Below are positions 27,601 to 34,195 of a stretch of 50,295 bases of DNA, in pieces. The notes beneath the pieces were generated by a model. The model was not told the DNA's origin and did not search any database. It saw nothing but the letters and a program-made list of their open reading frames with translations. Location: assembly GCA_025352165.1 (NCBI GenBank), contig JANXTX010000155.1, positions 1 through 50,295 of the forward strand. The letters run 5' to 3'. The DNA is from Caulobacteraceae bacterium. Its GTDB lineage: Bacteria; Pseudomonadota; Alphaproteobacteria; Caulobacterales; Caulobacteraceae. The position numbers and the translations under genes were made by a program. Every line of letters starts with the position of its first letter. The stretch's first letter is position 1.

Positions 27601-30600
27601 TCGACAACGCGGCGGTGACCAGCCTGATTTCCGGAATCATCGGCGTGTACGCCGACGCGACCGGCGCGGCGACGCTGACCAACTTCGGGACAATCAAAGG
27701 CGCTGGCGGCACAGCGGTTCAGTTCAAATCGTCTGGCGACCGGCTGATTGTCGAGTCGGGCTCGCATTTTACCGGTGTGGTCAAGGGCGGCGGCGGGACG
27801 CTGGAGCTTGCCGGTGGAACCGGCACGATTACCGGCCTTGGCGGCACGGGAAAGCTGTCGGGCGCGGAAGCGACGACCTTCAGCGGCTTTGGAGCCTATG
27901 CGATCGACTCCGGCGCGAGTTGGACCCTGACCGGCGCCAACACCCTGGCGGGGAACCAGATCCTCGCCGTGTCTGGTTCGCTGATCAACAGCGGTACGCT
28001 CACTCCCGCCAACGCCACCGGTGTCGAATTGCTGGCCGGCGGATCATTGATCAATAACGGCGCGATCAACGGAACCGGCGCGACGGGTGTCGACATGGCG
28101 ACCGGCGGATCGGTCAACAACGCGGCGGCTGGTCTGATTTCTGGCGTGATCGGCGTCCTTGCAAACGCGGGCAGTGCGGCGACCGTGACCAGTTTCGGTA
28201 CGATACGGGGCGCCGGCGGCACGGCGGTGCAGTTCAACTCGGTCGCCGACCGGCTTGTCGCCGAGGCCGGGTCGACGTGGATCGGCGCCGTCAAAGGCGG
28301 TGGCGGCGCACTGGAACTGGCGACTGGATCGGGAACTATTTCCGGCCTTGGTGGCGCGGCGACGCTATCGGGCGCGGAGGCGATGACCTTCAGCGGCTTC
28401 GGTTCTTATCTCATCGACGCTGGTACGAACTGGACTCTGACTGGCGGTTCCACCGTTGCGGCCAACCAGACCCTGACCAATGCCGGGACACTGACGGGTC
28501 CCCTGGCGTTGACGGCCGCCTCCGCTCGCCTGATCGAGGGTTCAGGTTCAGTGGTGATCGGTTCGGTAGCCGGCGGTGGTGGCAGCCTGGAACTCACCGG
28601 AGTCGGCGGGACGATCACCGGCCTGGGCGCGACGGGAACGCTATCGGGCGCCGCGGCAATGACGTTCAGCGGCTTTGGGACCTATGACATTGATGCGGGC
28701 GCCGCCTGGACGCTGACTGGCGCGAATCTTTTGGGGACGGGCCAGACGTTGGTTGTCGCGGGCGGCCTGACCAACAACGGTACAATAGGTGCCGGCGCCA
28801 CAGCCGTCGACCTTTCGGCTGGTGGGTCACTCATCAACGCCAGCGCGGCGAGTCTGATTTCCGGCGCTATCGGCATCTATGCCGGCGTCGGTAGTGCGGC
28901 GACAGTCACCAATTTCGGCGCGATCGACGGGACCGCCGGTGTGGCCGTGAAGTTCGTCTCCGCGAGCGACCGCCTGATCGTCGAGGCCGGCGCGTCCTTC
29001 GTCGGCGCCGTCCAGGGCGGCGGTGGAACACTGGAGTTGGCGAGCGGGGTTGGCTCGATCGGTGAACTGGGCAGCGCTTTCAGCGGCTTCGGATCCTACG
29101 TGGTCGACGCGGGCGGCGTGTGGACGGTCTACGGCGGCAACTTCCTGACCGGTGGGCACAGCCTGATCGTCGATGGCGCCGTCAGCCTTTCCGCAACCGG
29201 CGCCATCGAGGGGTCTACGGGCGACGCGGGAGGCTATGGGGCCCAAGGAGGGAACGGCGGCGCCGCCTTGATCCTTTCCTCTGCGTCAGCCGGTCTGAAC
29301 AACGCCGGAGCGATCACCGGCGGACAGGCTGGCCCGGGTGGAGACGCGGTTTATGCCGGCCAGGGCGGCACAGGCGGCGTCGGGGTACTGCTTGCGGTCG
29401 CCGGGGCCTCCGTCGGCAATGGCGGAACGATCACCGGCGGCGGCGGCGGACGCGGCGGCTATACCCCCGATCTCGGCGGCGGCGGCGGCGGCGGCGGAAC
29501 CGGTGGCGCGGGCGTGTGGATGGCAACGGCCGGATCCCTGACCAACATCGGCGCGATCACCGGCGGTGCCGGCGGGCTTGCGCCCGCGAGCCCGGCCTAT
29601 TCAGGCCACGGGGGTCGCGGCGGCGCGGGCGTGTCCGTCACCGCCGGCGGCCTTATCACCAACAATGGCGGCATGATCGCCGGCGGCGCCGGCGGCAATG
29701 CGGTCTCCGGCTACTTCTACGGCGGTGGCGGCGGGTTCGGCGGCGCGGGCGTTGCGATGTCGGCCGGCGGCACGCTCGTCAACGGGTCAGGCGCGATCCT
29801 GGGCGGCGCGGCGGGCATGCCGGGCGTCAGCCCCGGCGGCGGCCTCGGACCGGCCGGGATCGCCGGAGACGGCGTCGATCTGGTTGCGGGTGGAGTGGTG
29901 GTGAATGGCGCGGTCGGCTCGACCGCCGCCCTGATATCGGGCCTCGTCGGCGTCTACGCGGGGTCCGGCGGCGCGGCGACTGTGACCAACTGGGGAACGA
30001 TCAATGGGAGCGGCGGCGTCTCGGTGCAGTTCAAGTCGGCGAGCGATCGCCTGATCGCCGAGGCCGGCTCGACATGGGTCGGATCGGCGCAGGGCGGCGG
30101 CGGAACGCTGGAACTGGCCGGAGGATCCGGAGCCATCACCGGCCTGGGTGCGATCGGCACTGTTTCCGGCGCCGAGGCGATGACCTTCAGCGGGTTTGGC
30201 GGCTATCAAATCGATACGACCGCTCATTGGGCGCTCGATGGAGTCAATGCACTGGCGACGGGCCAGTCCCTGGCCGTTAACGGAACCCTGAACCTCGCCG
30301 GAACCCTGAGCAACGCCGGGACGATTCGTGGGGGCGCCGGCGTGGCGGGCGGCTACGGAGCGACCGGAGGCGCCGGTGTCACCGCCCTCACCCTGCTCTC
30401 CGCCTCGGCGAGCCTGAGCAATACCGGCGCAATCGCGGGTGGCCAGGGCGGCCAGGGCGGCATGGGCGGCATTGGGGTCTACGCCGGCTTTGGTGGAACC
30501 GGCGGCGCCGGGGTGGTGATCACGACCGCCGGGGCCTCGATCGGCAATGGCGGGACCATCGTCGGCGGCGCCGGCGGCCAGGGTGGCGCCGCCCCCGATC

Positions 30601-32522
30601 ATGGCGGCGGCTGGGGCGGGAACGGCGGCGCGGGCGTCTGGCTCGCGGCCGCTGGCGTCCTGACCAACAGCGGCGCGATCGTCGGCGGGGCTGGCGGCAA
30701 CGCGGTCTACACCCCCTATTCCGGCAACGGCGGCCAGGGCGGCGCGGGGGTGTCGGTGACCGCCGGCGGCCTGATCACCAACAACGGCGGAACGGTTACC
30801 GGCGGCGCGGGCGGCAGCGCCGTGTATGGATACTTCTATGGCGGTCGCGGCGGGACCGGCGGCGCGGGAGTCGCTCTGTCGGCCGGCGGCACGGTGGTCA
30901 ACGGATCGGGCGCGATACTGGGTGGCGCGGCGGGACTGCCCGGCGCGCAGTATGGCGGAGGCCATGGCCCGGCCGGGATCGCCGGAGACGGCGTCGCGGT
31001 GACGGCCGGGGGCGTCGTGATCAACGGAAGCACAAGCTCCACCGCCGCCCTTATCGAAGGTCTGATCGGCGTCTATGCCGGGTCCGGCGGCGCGGCGACG
31101 GTGACCAGCTGGGGCACGATCGAAGGAACCGGCGGCGTCTCGGTGCAGTTCAGGTCGGCCAGCGACCGCCTGATCGCCGAGGCCGGCTCGACCTGGGTCG
31201 GATCGGTTCAGGGCGGCGGCGGGACGCTGGAACTGGCCGGAGGAACCGGAACCATCACCGGGCTGGGCGCCACGGGCACGATTTCGGTTGCGGAGGCGAT
31301 GACGTTCAGCGGCTTCGGGACCTATCAGCTAGACGCTGGCGGCAGTTGGACCGTGACCGGAACCAACGCCCTGGCGGCGGGGGACAACCTGCTGGTTGGC
31401 GGAACGCTGACCATCGCCGGAACGGTCACGAGTGCGGGAACCATCACCGGCCAGGCCGGGTCGAAGCTGACCCTGAAGAAGGCCGACATCATCGGCGGGA
31501 CGCTGCAGTCGGCGACCACCGTCAGCGTCAGCGGAACCGGCAATATCCTCGATGGAACCACGGCGACCCTGACCAACCAGGCCAGTCTCTCGGTCGCCAA
31601 CAAGGGCGCGCTGACCATCCAGGGCGCGATCGCCAACAGCGGCAAGATATCCCTGGCCGGCAAGACCGCCGCCACCAGCCTGATCATCGGCAAGGCGGGA
31701 GCGACCCTCAGCGGTCACGGCTCGATCGTGCTGGGGGCCAGCGCCTTCAACACCCTGACCGGCGCGGCGACCACCGCGACCCTGACCAACGTCGACAACA
31801 CCATCAGCGGCTCGGGCCTGATTGGCGCCGCCAGGCTGGTCCTGGTCAACCAGGCCGCCGGCGTCATCGACCAGACCGGAACCGTCGCCCTGACCATCAA
31901 CACCGGGACCAAGACGATCACCAACGCCGGAACCATCGAGGCGACCGGCTCCGGTGGCGCGACCATCGCCAGCGCGATCGCCAACACGGGCCTGCTGGAG
32001 GCCGTGAAGGGCAACCTCACGGTCAGCGCGGCGGTCACCGGAACCGGCTCGGCGGTGATCAACGCCGGTACGATGACCTTCGCCTCGGCCTTCGCGGAGA
32101 ACGTCAATTTCAGCGGATCCAGCGGCGTACTCGTTCTGGCCCAGTCGCAGGGATACACCGGAACCATCACCGGCTTCTCCAAGACCGGCGGAACCAGCCT
32201 CGACCTGCGCGACATCGGCTTCGTCTCCGCCAGCGAGGCGACCTTCTCCGGCACGACCAAGGGCGGCGTCCTCACCGTCACCGACGGAACCCACACCGCG
32301 AAAATCAACCTCACCGGCAACTACACCACCTCGACCTGGACCTGCTCCAGCGACGGCGCCGGCGGGGTGATCGTCATCGACCCGACACCGCCCCAGGCGC
32401 CCTCGCCCAACGCCTTCACCACCGCCATGGCGGGACTGGGCGCGGGCGCTGCGTCAGCCCAGGCGTCGGCCCTGCTGGCTGAGGCAATCAGGCCGACTCT
32501 GCTGGTTCCAAGGGGGGCTTGA
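21603..32522 (+). CDS. giant repetitive beta-solenoid surface protein
   Basis: One uninterrupted frame encodes 3639 residues. Residues 1-50 are polar with no Sec signal. About 50-560 form a non-repeated, beta-rich domain I do not recognise (FTSGPQGVFGSNTSFTF onward). From about 570 to 1330 there are irregular short parallel-beta repeats of the type GTITGSTYGL and VNEAGAII. From about 1330 to 3240 there are ten copies of a module of about 85 residues (core SASDRLIAEAGS, GGGGTLELAGG, TFSGFGSY-IDAG) mixed with very Gly-rich arms. The end (about 3450-3605) has the FSKTGGTSLDLRDIGF and VTDGTHTAKINLTGNYT pattern seen at the C-termini of other large alphaproteobacterial beta-repeat proteins. No autotransporter barrel, RTX nonapeptides or sorting motif is present. 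It is probably a secreted adhesin or coat protein. The start is ATG 21603 (TTG 21600 is possible). Confidence 0.85.
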   Translation: MLKPRNELDDQVTLASSRDTDPAASLPGQTAADAASPTQLITVSVTGAADALPRSYEPMPVGGGFATYVAAFGPLYFGNDAAQFSDQAFSPDGSLAPIALRSGANSLANALLMAPSWAQALAAMDIPAPTPVSSTTQGGTSGLLTTGGPSGFNKSALATTQPRQFVFTSGPQGVFGSNTSFTFSLPSFLYQHYAFGFGASFAGFGLHAGASITGGIKGSVSLSLGQFTPDYPVTINPGVAPYVQSGPNQFFSIDPSLVSTNDAQFSLSLPQANANLDFGLQAQAGVKLSFPSIRIGVTLPFVGFEGYTVSIPSQFLGFNAGKIYSLPSNTSISIPGDGTVTLSELQSKVLNSTPQSAYGALPTLELSGNTDPFFVANTDLVSILAQEIPDPFAALQGSESFYGIAGLSYKLLSLPLSGSLWLNEDVKITPVRIMETVTDTLSGETHSGPLGSRFNFAAPTSGSGIIPLTVSFGLDLKVTTTLSLDGNIKLTLEGPSVSASILGVSAGIGPLGNFNLLDLSGTLFGLYSKSFYETLTTTGTVDVQTFATPVIKTVKGKSSAVLLTKPGTDLVVTSTGTITGAIYGVETGTLSAALITDYGLITATGNGVVLQEGGTVDVQTGGRITGSGSAAGYGIVLLGNTYDAVVNQGAITGFSGGVYSVGGSLKNEAGARITATKLGVSIANPAASVVNNGYIQATTAVSLAQGGSLYNAQSGTITGSTYGLYSKGVKNGIYTYDPVSVENQGKLTGGVAAIRALAGGTVTNLAGAYIHGGSVGVTLSAGWRSTVSLTNAEGATISGGSVGVYLGGKNQNSWYTTLVDYGTISGGVAAAELYGLNRNTLVLGPDARLSGGVRLSNAFNTVTLAAGNGDVGHLNLSDLTLVGTKQTYAFQNGRITFAPGANWVVSGNIQGDYFSGLNAADRFDDTAIAFSAGERAVVYAHTNSLGYKNYWLSVRAAGNPQVSLGAIYFTGPINYAPIVTAGASGGVDISFGAQKLTTVSVNHGEVDISPGSFFDSAVTINAGVVVSNGYYGGGASQHYGVNATGERATLTNFGTVTTSYGTAVDFHDGGLVVNEAGAIINGIVQLGARGSNANNTITFINAGTVTSSTGVSLGFAGTVTNTGLIDCPTFNGIYLTAASGTVFNQGTITAGRSAVRMLYGGFVYNETGGLLTCHGKYFFGVEVTGGSGTVINGGTISSQAVSVFLADGGLVVNESGAITGSSMGVSIAGAAGDIANAALISGIRLANGGTIINSTSGIVTAAGGFGVNFTNSSGAVAAYLHNMGRIDGVLAFGNDRVVNDGTIDGVGIVAGAAGGVTITNSGVISGSGGTAVKFTSASDRLIAEAGSQFIGALVGGGGVLELAGSGAESISGLGGAGQLSGAVSAAFAGFGSYVIDSGVAVTLTGLSVIAQGKTLIGNGAVTIGAGSTLQAYGVVEIGGSLNVGGAVVGLPGVNAPGGAGGQGVELLAGGVVTLSGAIRGGAGMNGNRANAQGDAGGVAIAGPSSGTITSNFGAIAGGNGGASYYYLGVGGAGGAGVSLGSGSVTNNGGTISGGSGGSGVSFYDRGGYGGAGAAGVILTGGGTVTNNGGAISGGVGGAGGAGGYYGGPGGAGGAGVVLGGAGTVINVGGTISGGAGGGGGSGGTAGGPGGAAGDGVVLAAGGVVINGSAAVPSALISGVRGVYAGSGGAATVTNFGTIRGLAGTAVQFNSTGDRLIAEVGSTWLGVVNGGGGALELAGGTGTITGLGGAATLSGAEAMTFSGFGSYAIDAGSSWTLAGGHALGAGKTLTNAGTLSGFLSLTAASDRLVLSSGSIVNGRVAGGGGVLELRGGAGTIKGLGTSGTLTGASAMTFSGFGSYVIDAGGSWILAGGHSLAASQTLTNAGTLSGALALTAASDRLIVASGSIVNGSATGGGGVLELAGGNGAINGLGGTGTLSGGAAMTFSGFGSYVIDAGGAWSVSGTNKLASTQTLTAAGAVINNGAIIAAGAAGLDLTAGGSLDNAAVTSLISGIIGVYADATGAATLTNFGTIKGAGGTAVQFKSSGDRLIVESGSHFTGVVKGGGGTLELAGGTGTITGLGGTGKLSGAEATTFSGFGAYAIDSGASWTLTGANTLAGNQILAVSGSLINSGTLTPANATGVELLAGGSLINNGAINGTGATGVDMATGGSVNNAAAGLISGVIGVLANAGSAATVTSFGTIRGAGGTAVQFNSVADRLVAEAGSTWIGAVKGGGGALELATGSGTISGLGGAATLSGAEAMTFSGFGSYLIDAGTNWTLTGGSTVAANQTLTNAGTLTGPLALTAASARLIEGSGSVVIGSVAGGGGSLELTGVGGTITGLGATGTLSGAAAMTFSGFGTYDIDAGAAWTLTGANLLGTGQTLVVAGGLTNNGTIGAGATAVDLSAGGSLINASAASLISGAIGIYAGVGSAATVTNFGAIDGTAGVAVKFVSASDRLIVEAGASFVGAVQGGGGTLELASGVGSIGELGSAFSGFGSYVVDAGGVWTVYGGNFLTGGHSLIVDGAVSLSATGAIEGSTGDAGGYGAQGGNGGAALILSSASAGLNNAGAITGGQAGPGGDAVYAGQGGTGGVGVLLAVAGASVGNGGTITGGGGGRGGYTPDLGGGGGGGGTGGAGVWMATAGSLTNIGAITGGAGGLAPASPAYSGHGGRGGAGVSVTAGGLITNNGGMIAGGAGGNAVSGYFYGGGGGFGGAGVAMSAGGTLVNGSGAILGGAAGMPGVSPGGGLGPAGIAGDGVDLVAGGVVVNGAVGSTAALISGLVGVYAGSGGAATVTNWGTINGSGGVSVQFKSASDRLIAEAGSTWVGSAQGGGGTLELAGGSGAITGLGAIGTVSGAEAMTFSGFGGYQIDTTAHWALDGVNALATGQSLAVNGTLNLAGTLSNAGTIRGGAGVAGGYGATGGAGVTALTLLSASASLSNTGAIAGGQGGQGGMGGIGVYAGFGGTGGAGVVITTAGASIGNGGTIVGGAGGQGGAAPDHGGGWGGNGGAGVWLAAAGVLTNSGAIVGGAGGNAVYTPYSGNGGQGGAGVSVTAGGLITNNGGTVTGGAGGSAVYGYFYGGRGGTGGAGVALSAGGTVVNGSGAILGGAAGLPGAQYGGGHGPAGIAGDGVAVTAGGVVINGSTSSTAALIEGLIGVYAGSGGAATVTSWGTIEGTGGVSVQFRSASDRLIAEAGSTWVGSVQGGGGTLELAGGTGTITGLGATGTISVAEAMTFSGFGTYQLDAGGSWTVTGTNALAAGDNLLVGGTLTIAGTVTSAGTITGQAGSKLTLKKADIIGGTLQSATTVSVSGTGNILDGTTATLTNQASLSVANKGALTIQGAIANSGKISLAGKTAATSLIIGKAGATLSGHGSIVLGASAFNTLTGAATTATLTNVDNTISGSGLIGAARLVLVNQAAGVIDQTGTVALTINTGTKTITNAGTIEATGSGGATIASAIANTGLLEAVKGNLTVSAAVTGTGSAVINAGTMTFASAFAENVNFSGSSGVLVLAQSQGYTGTITGFSKTGGTSLDLRDIGFVSASEATFSGTTKGGVLTVTDGTHTAKINLTGNYTTSTWTCSSDGAGGVIVIDPTPPQAPSPNAFTTAMAGLGAGAASAQASALLAEAIRPTLLVPRGA
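25592..31330 (+). repeat. ten-copy module array inside the giant protein gene
   Basis: Ten diverged copies of one module begin near 25592, 26715, 26990, 27272, 27713, 28221, 28500, 28942, 30018 and 31137. Each encodes (F/L)xSxSDRLI-EAGS, then GGGGxLELAGGxGxIxGLG, then a SGAEAMTFSGFG-Y-IDAG segment. Copies 3, 4 and 7 are joined directly to their predecessor through LTNAGTLSG. Copies 8, 9 and 10 follow long Gly-rich stretches or spacer repeats. The eighth lacks part of the middle segment. Conservation is at the protein level with varied codons, so the copies are old or under selection. Confidence 0.85.
29090..31330 (+). repeat. tandem duplication of about 1.1 kb in the giant protein gene
   Basis: Two adjacent blocks (about 29090-30210 and 30211-31330) encode the same order of segments: a LSSASAGLNNAGAITGG-type strand, GNGGTITGG, a Gly-rich loop, AGVSVTAGGLITNNGG, a Tyr-rich loop (GYFYGG), NGSGAILGGAAG, GPAGIAGDGV, LISGLVGVYAGSGGAATVT, then one solenoid module. 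Matching words are offset by 1119-1128 nt. A looser third relative lies at about 25900-26990. Confidence 0.85.
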
Positions 32523-33007
32523 GCCTGCCGGCGACGCCTCTGGGGCTTTGCGTTCGGGTTTGTTGCGGGAGAATGCGCTTGAGGGGTCTTTGGATAGAAT
32601 CTGGCCTTAAACTCGGCGTTCCGCTTCTGTGGCCGGGATAGGAACCCAACTATGACGGCGGGTTGAGGAACAATCTGCGGGGCGCTCGCCAGCAAATGGC
32701 GAGAAGCGATATTTTGTCACGCCGACTTCATTGCCGTTGGCGGCATCCAGGGCAATCGGGTGAAGTCATTTTTTATCTCGAAGGACGAGAAGGACACGAA
32801 GAAGACCACAAAGGAAGTTCGAATGCGCTTCGCGCGAAGCGCAATCCAACCTTCCTCGTGTCCTTCTTGTCCTTCGTCGTTCAAATTTCCCTTCGCTCGC
32901 CATAGGTTCCCAATCCGATTGTCGTTCACCCGACTACCCTGTGGCGGCATCAGCGATGACTTGAGTTGACGTACTATTTATGATGCGGATTGCCGGAAGG
33001 GATCTGA
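32523..33007. other. 485-bp gene-free stretch after the giant gene
   Basis: No coding frame here is convincing. A small hairpin, TCGCCA-GCAAA-TGGCGA (32686-32702) followed by ATATTTTG, could terminate the giant gene transcript. From 32731 to 32952 there is a large palindromic element (separate entry). The last 55 bp lead into the damaged HigB-type gene and probably hold its promoter, around TTGACGTACTATTTATGAT. Confidence 0.6.
32731..32952. mobile_element. MITE-like palindromic element
   Basis: About 220 bp with inverted ends: CAGGGCAATCGGGTGAA (32748-32764) pairs with TTCACCCGACTACCCTG (32925-32941) at 15 of 17 positions. Inner arms also pair. GAAGGACACGAAGAAG on the left faces CCTCGTGTCCTTCTTGTCC on the right, and the centre is the palindrome CGCTTCGCGCGAAGCG (32826-32841). 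No open frame of note lies inside. It resembles non-autonomous miniature elements or dispersed hairpin repeats. No target-site duplication could be identified with confidence. Confidence 0.6.
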
Positions 33008-33361
33008 ATGCCCCCAAGGCGCCTGGCTGAAATACCTGCGTTTTTCTATAGGACGGCAGGTGGCGCTGAGCCCGTTCTCGATTAGCTGCGAAGCCTGCCG
33101 CCGTAAGACAGGCGCGTGATCGGCACGGACTTGGCTACCGTACAGTTTGGTTGGCCAATTGGATTGCCAATTTGCCGGCCTCTCGGTGGTGGACTTTGGG
33201 AAGTGCGCTCTACGCTGGCAGGTCGGCGGATCGCGCGATTGGTGTTCTTCGTCGATGAGGGTCGTATCGGCGTTGTTCATGGGTTCATCAAGAAGACCCA
33301 AAAGACGCCCGCGGAGGATCTGGAGATGGCGCGCAAGCGAATGAAGGAGATGAAAGGATGA
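33008..33361 (+). pseudogene. HigB/Gp49-type toxin gene with two in-frame stops
   Basis: Read from ATG 33008, the frame gives MPPRRLAEIPAFFYRTAGG, then AEPVLD-stop-LRSLPP-stop-DRRVIGTDL, then WPIGLPICRPLGGGLWEVRS and GFIKKTQKTPAEDLEMARKR. This is the pattern of a full-length (117-codon) Gp49/HigB-type RelE-fold toxin. TAG at 33083-33085 sits where the family usually has Trp, and TAA at 33104-33106 where an acidic residue is usual. A GTG at 33116 could restart an 81-residue piece lacking the first third. The antitoxin gene follows intact with a 4-nt overlap. The toxin is probably inactive unless the stops are sequencing errors. Confidence 0.8.
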
Positions 33362-33642
33362 CGGAAACCAACCCCCATTGGGGCACGTCCCTCGATGACT
33401 TTCTGAGCGAGGAGGACATCCGCGAATCCGCCAGGACCGAAGCTGTGACGCGGGTCGTCGCCTGGCAGCTCCACCAGGAAATGGAGCGTCAGGGCATCAC
33501 GAAGGCGACACTCGCCGAACGCATGCACACCAGCCGCGTCCAGGTCGATCGCATCCTGAAAGCCAGGGGAAATGTAACCATCGAGACCCTCCAGCGCGCG
33601 GCCACGCTCGTTGGCCGCAAGCTGCGACTTGAACTCGTGTAG
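33358..33642 (+). CDS. HigA-type XRE antitoxin
   Basis: The 94-residue protein has a helix-turn-helix in its C-terminal half: VAWQLHQEMERQGITKATLAERMHTSRVQVDRILKARGNVTIETLQRAATLVGRKL. The N-terminal part (SLDDFLSEEDIRE) matches antitoxins that accompany Gp49-type toxins. The frame is intact and overlaps the toxin frame as ATGA. With the toxin disabled it may survive as an orphan repressor. Confidence 0.87.
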   Translation: MTETNPHWGTSLDDFLSEEDIRESARTEAVTRVVAWQLHQEMERQGITKATLAERMHTSRVQVDRILKARGNVTIETLQRAATLVGRKLRLELV

Positions 33643-33799
33643 GAGTCATTGCGCGTTTTCTTCTCACACAGGGGGGTGAAGGAAATCACGGTGCTGACTA
33701 CGCCGCCAGGGGCGTGATCGCGTCGAGCTTTGGGCCGAGCTCGCGGCGGCGGCGCCTTCGGGTCTGCACGGTCGGGCTTGCTGTCCCAGCCTGACGCGG
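33643..33799. other. convergent spacer with hairpins
   Basis: This 157-bp spacer separates the HigA-type gene from the DUF5615 gene. It contains GCGGCGGCGGCGCC-rich sequence and the left arm of a strong hairpin (33790-33814). No coding frame is visible. Confidence 0.5.
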
Positions 33800-33814
33800 T
33801 TAGTCCGCGTCAGG
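33790..33814 (-). terminator. 10-bp hairpin with a stop codon in its loop
   Basis: CCTGACGCGG and CCGCGTCAGG form a perfect 10-bp stem around the loop TTAGT. The loop contains the TAA stop of the DUF5615 gene, so the last codons form one arm. No T-tract follows in either direction, so it may act as a transcript-end stabiliser rather than a classical terminator. Confidence 0.5.
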
Positions 33815-34195
33815 CGATAGCGAATTCAGACGCCCAAAGGTCAGCGCGTTGTCCGCCAGCCCAATAAGGACGTGATTGACCATAAGCGTGGCCGGATCGC
33901 CGCGTTGCGCAAGAAAGATAAGCGCGGTCTGAAGTATGCACCAAGTGGTCGCCTTGCCGAGTCCTGGCAGGATAATCAGCCCTGGATGGCGTGCGACGCG
34001 TCCCACGAGCTTGCGAAAATCGCGAGCGTTCTGAGTAACGATTACTCGATCTTCACTCAGGCAGCGGACCAGTACTCGATGGTCCGCTTCGCCTCGACGA
34101 CCCACATGAAGCGGGTGGATGGCGTCGTATTCGCCAAGCTCATTCAGTCTTGATGCGAAATCTGGCGGTAGAGACTCGTCGATGAACAGTTTCAC
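33800..34195 (-). CDS. DUF5615 PIN-like protein (putative toxin)
   Basis: The 131-residue protein belongs to the DUF5615/Mut7-C-like PIN-related group: VKLFIDESLPPDFASRLNELG (first acidic pair), HVGRRGEADHRVLVRCLSEDRVIVTQNARDFRKL and GLIILPGL. These are paired with DUF433 proteins in predicted toxin-antitoxin systems. The GTG at 34195 overlaps the upstream stop (GTGA) and gives the family-like start KLFIDE; ATG at 34210 is the alternative and adds MGIGW. Nuclease activity is inferred from fold similarity. Confidence 0.75.
   Translation of the reverse strand: MKLFIDESLPPDFASRLNELGEYDAIHPLHVGRRGEADHRVLVRCLSEDRVIVTQNARDFRKLVGRVARHPGLIILPGLGKATTWCILQTALIFLAQRGDPATLMVNHVLIGLADNALTFGRLNSLSPDAD

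Noticed and set aside
25592-31330. CRISPR-like periodic repeats
   Set aside because: The repeats are long, diverged and in frame with a protein. There are no short identical repeats with unique spacers and no cas genes.
26223-32320. Long minus-strand frames inside the giant gene (for example 26223-27218, 29787-30965, 31329-32294)
   Set aside because: They are mirror products of the GGC/GCC-rich repeats, with low-complexity translations and no domains; the plus-strand frame is continuous.
32761-32905. Short frames in both directions through the palindromic element
   Set aside because: They are low-complexity Lys/Glu/Asp or Ser/Phe-rich translations of the inverted arms without a ribosome site.
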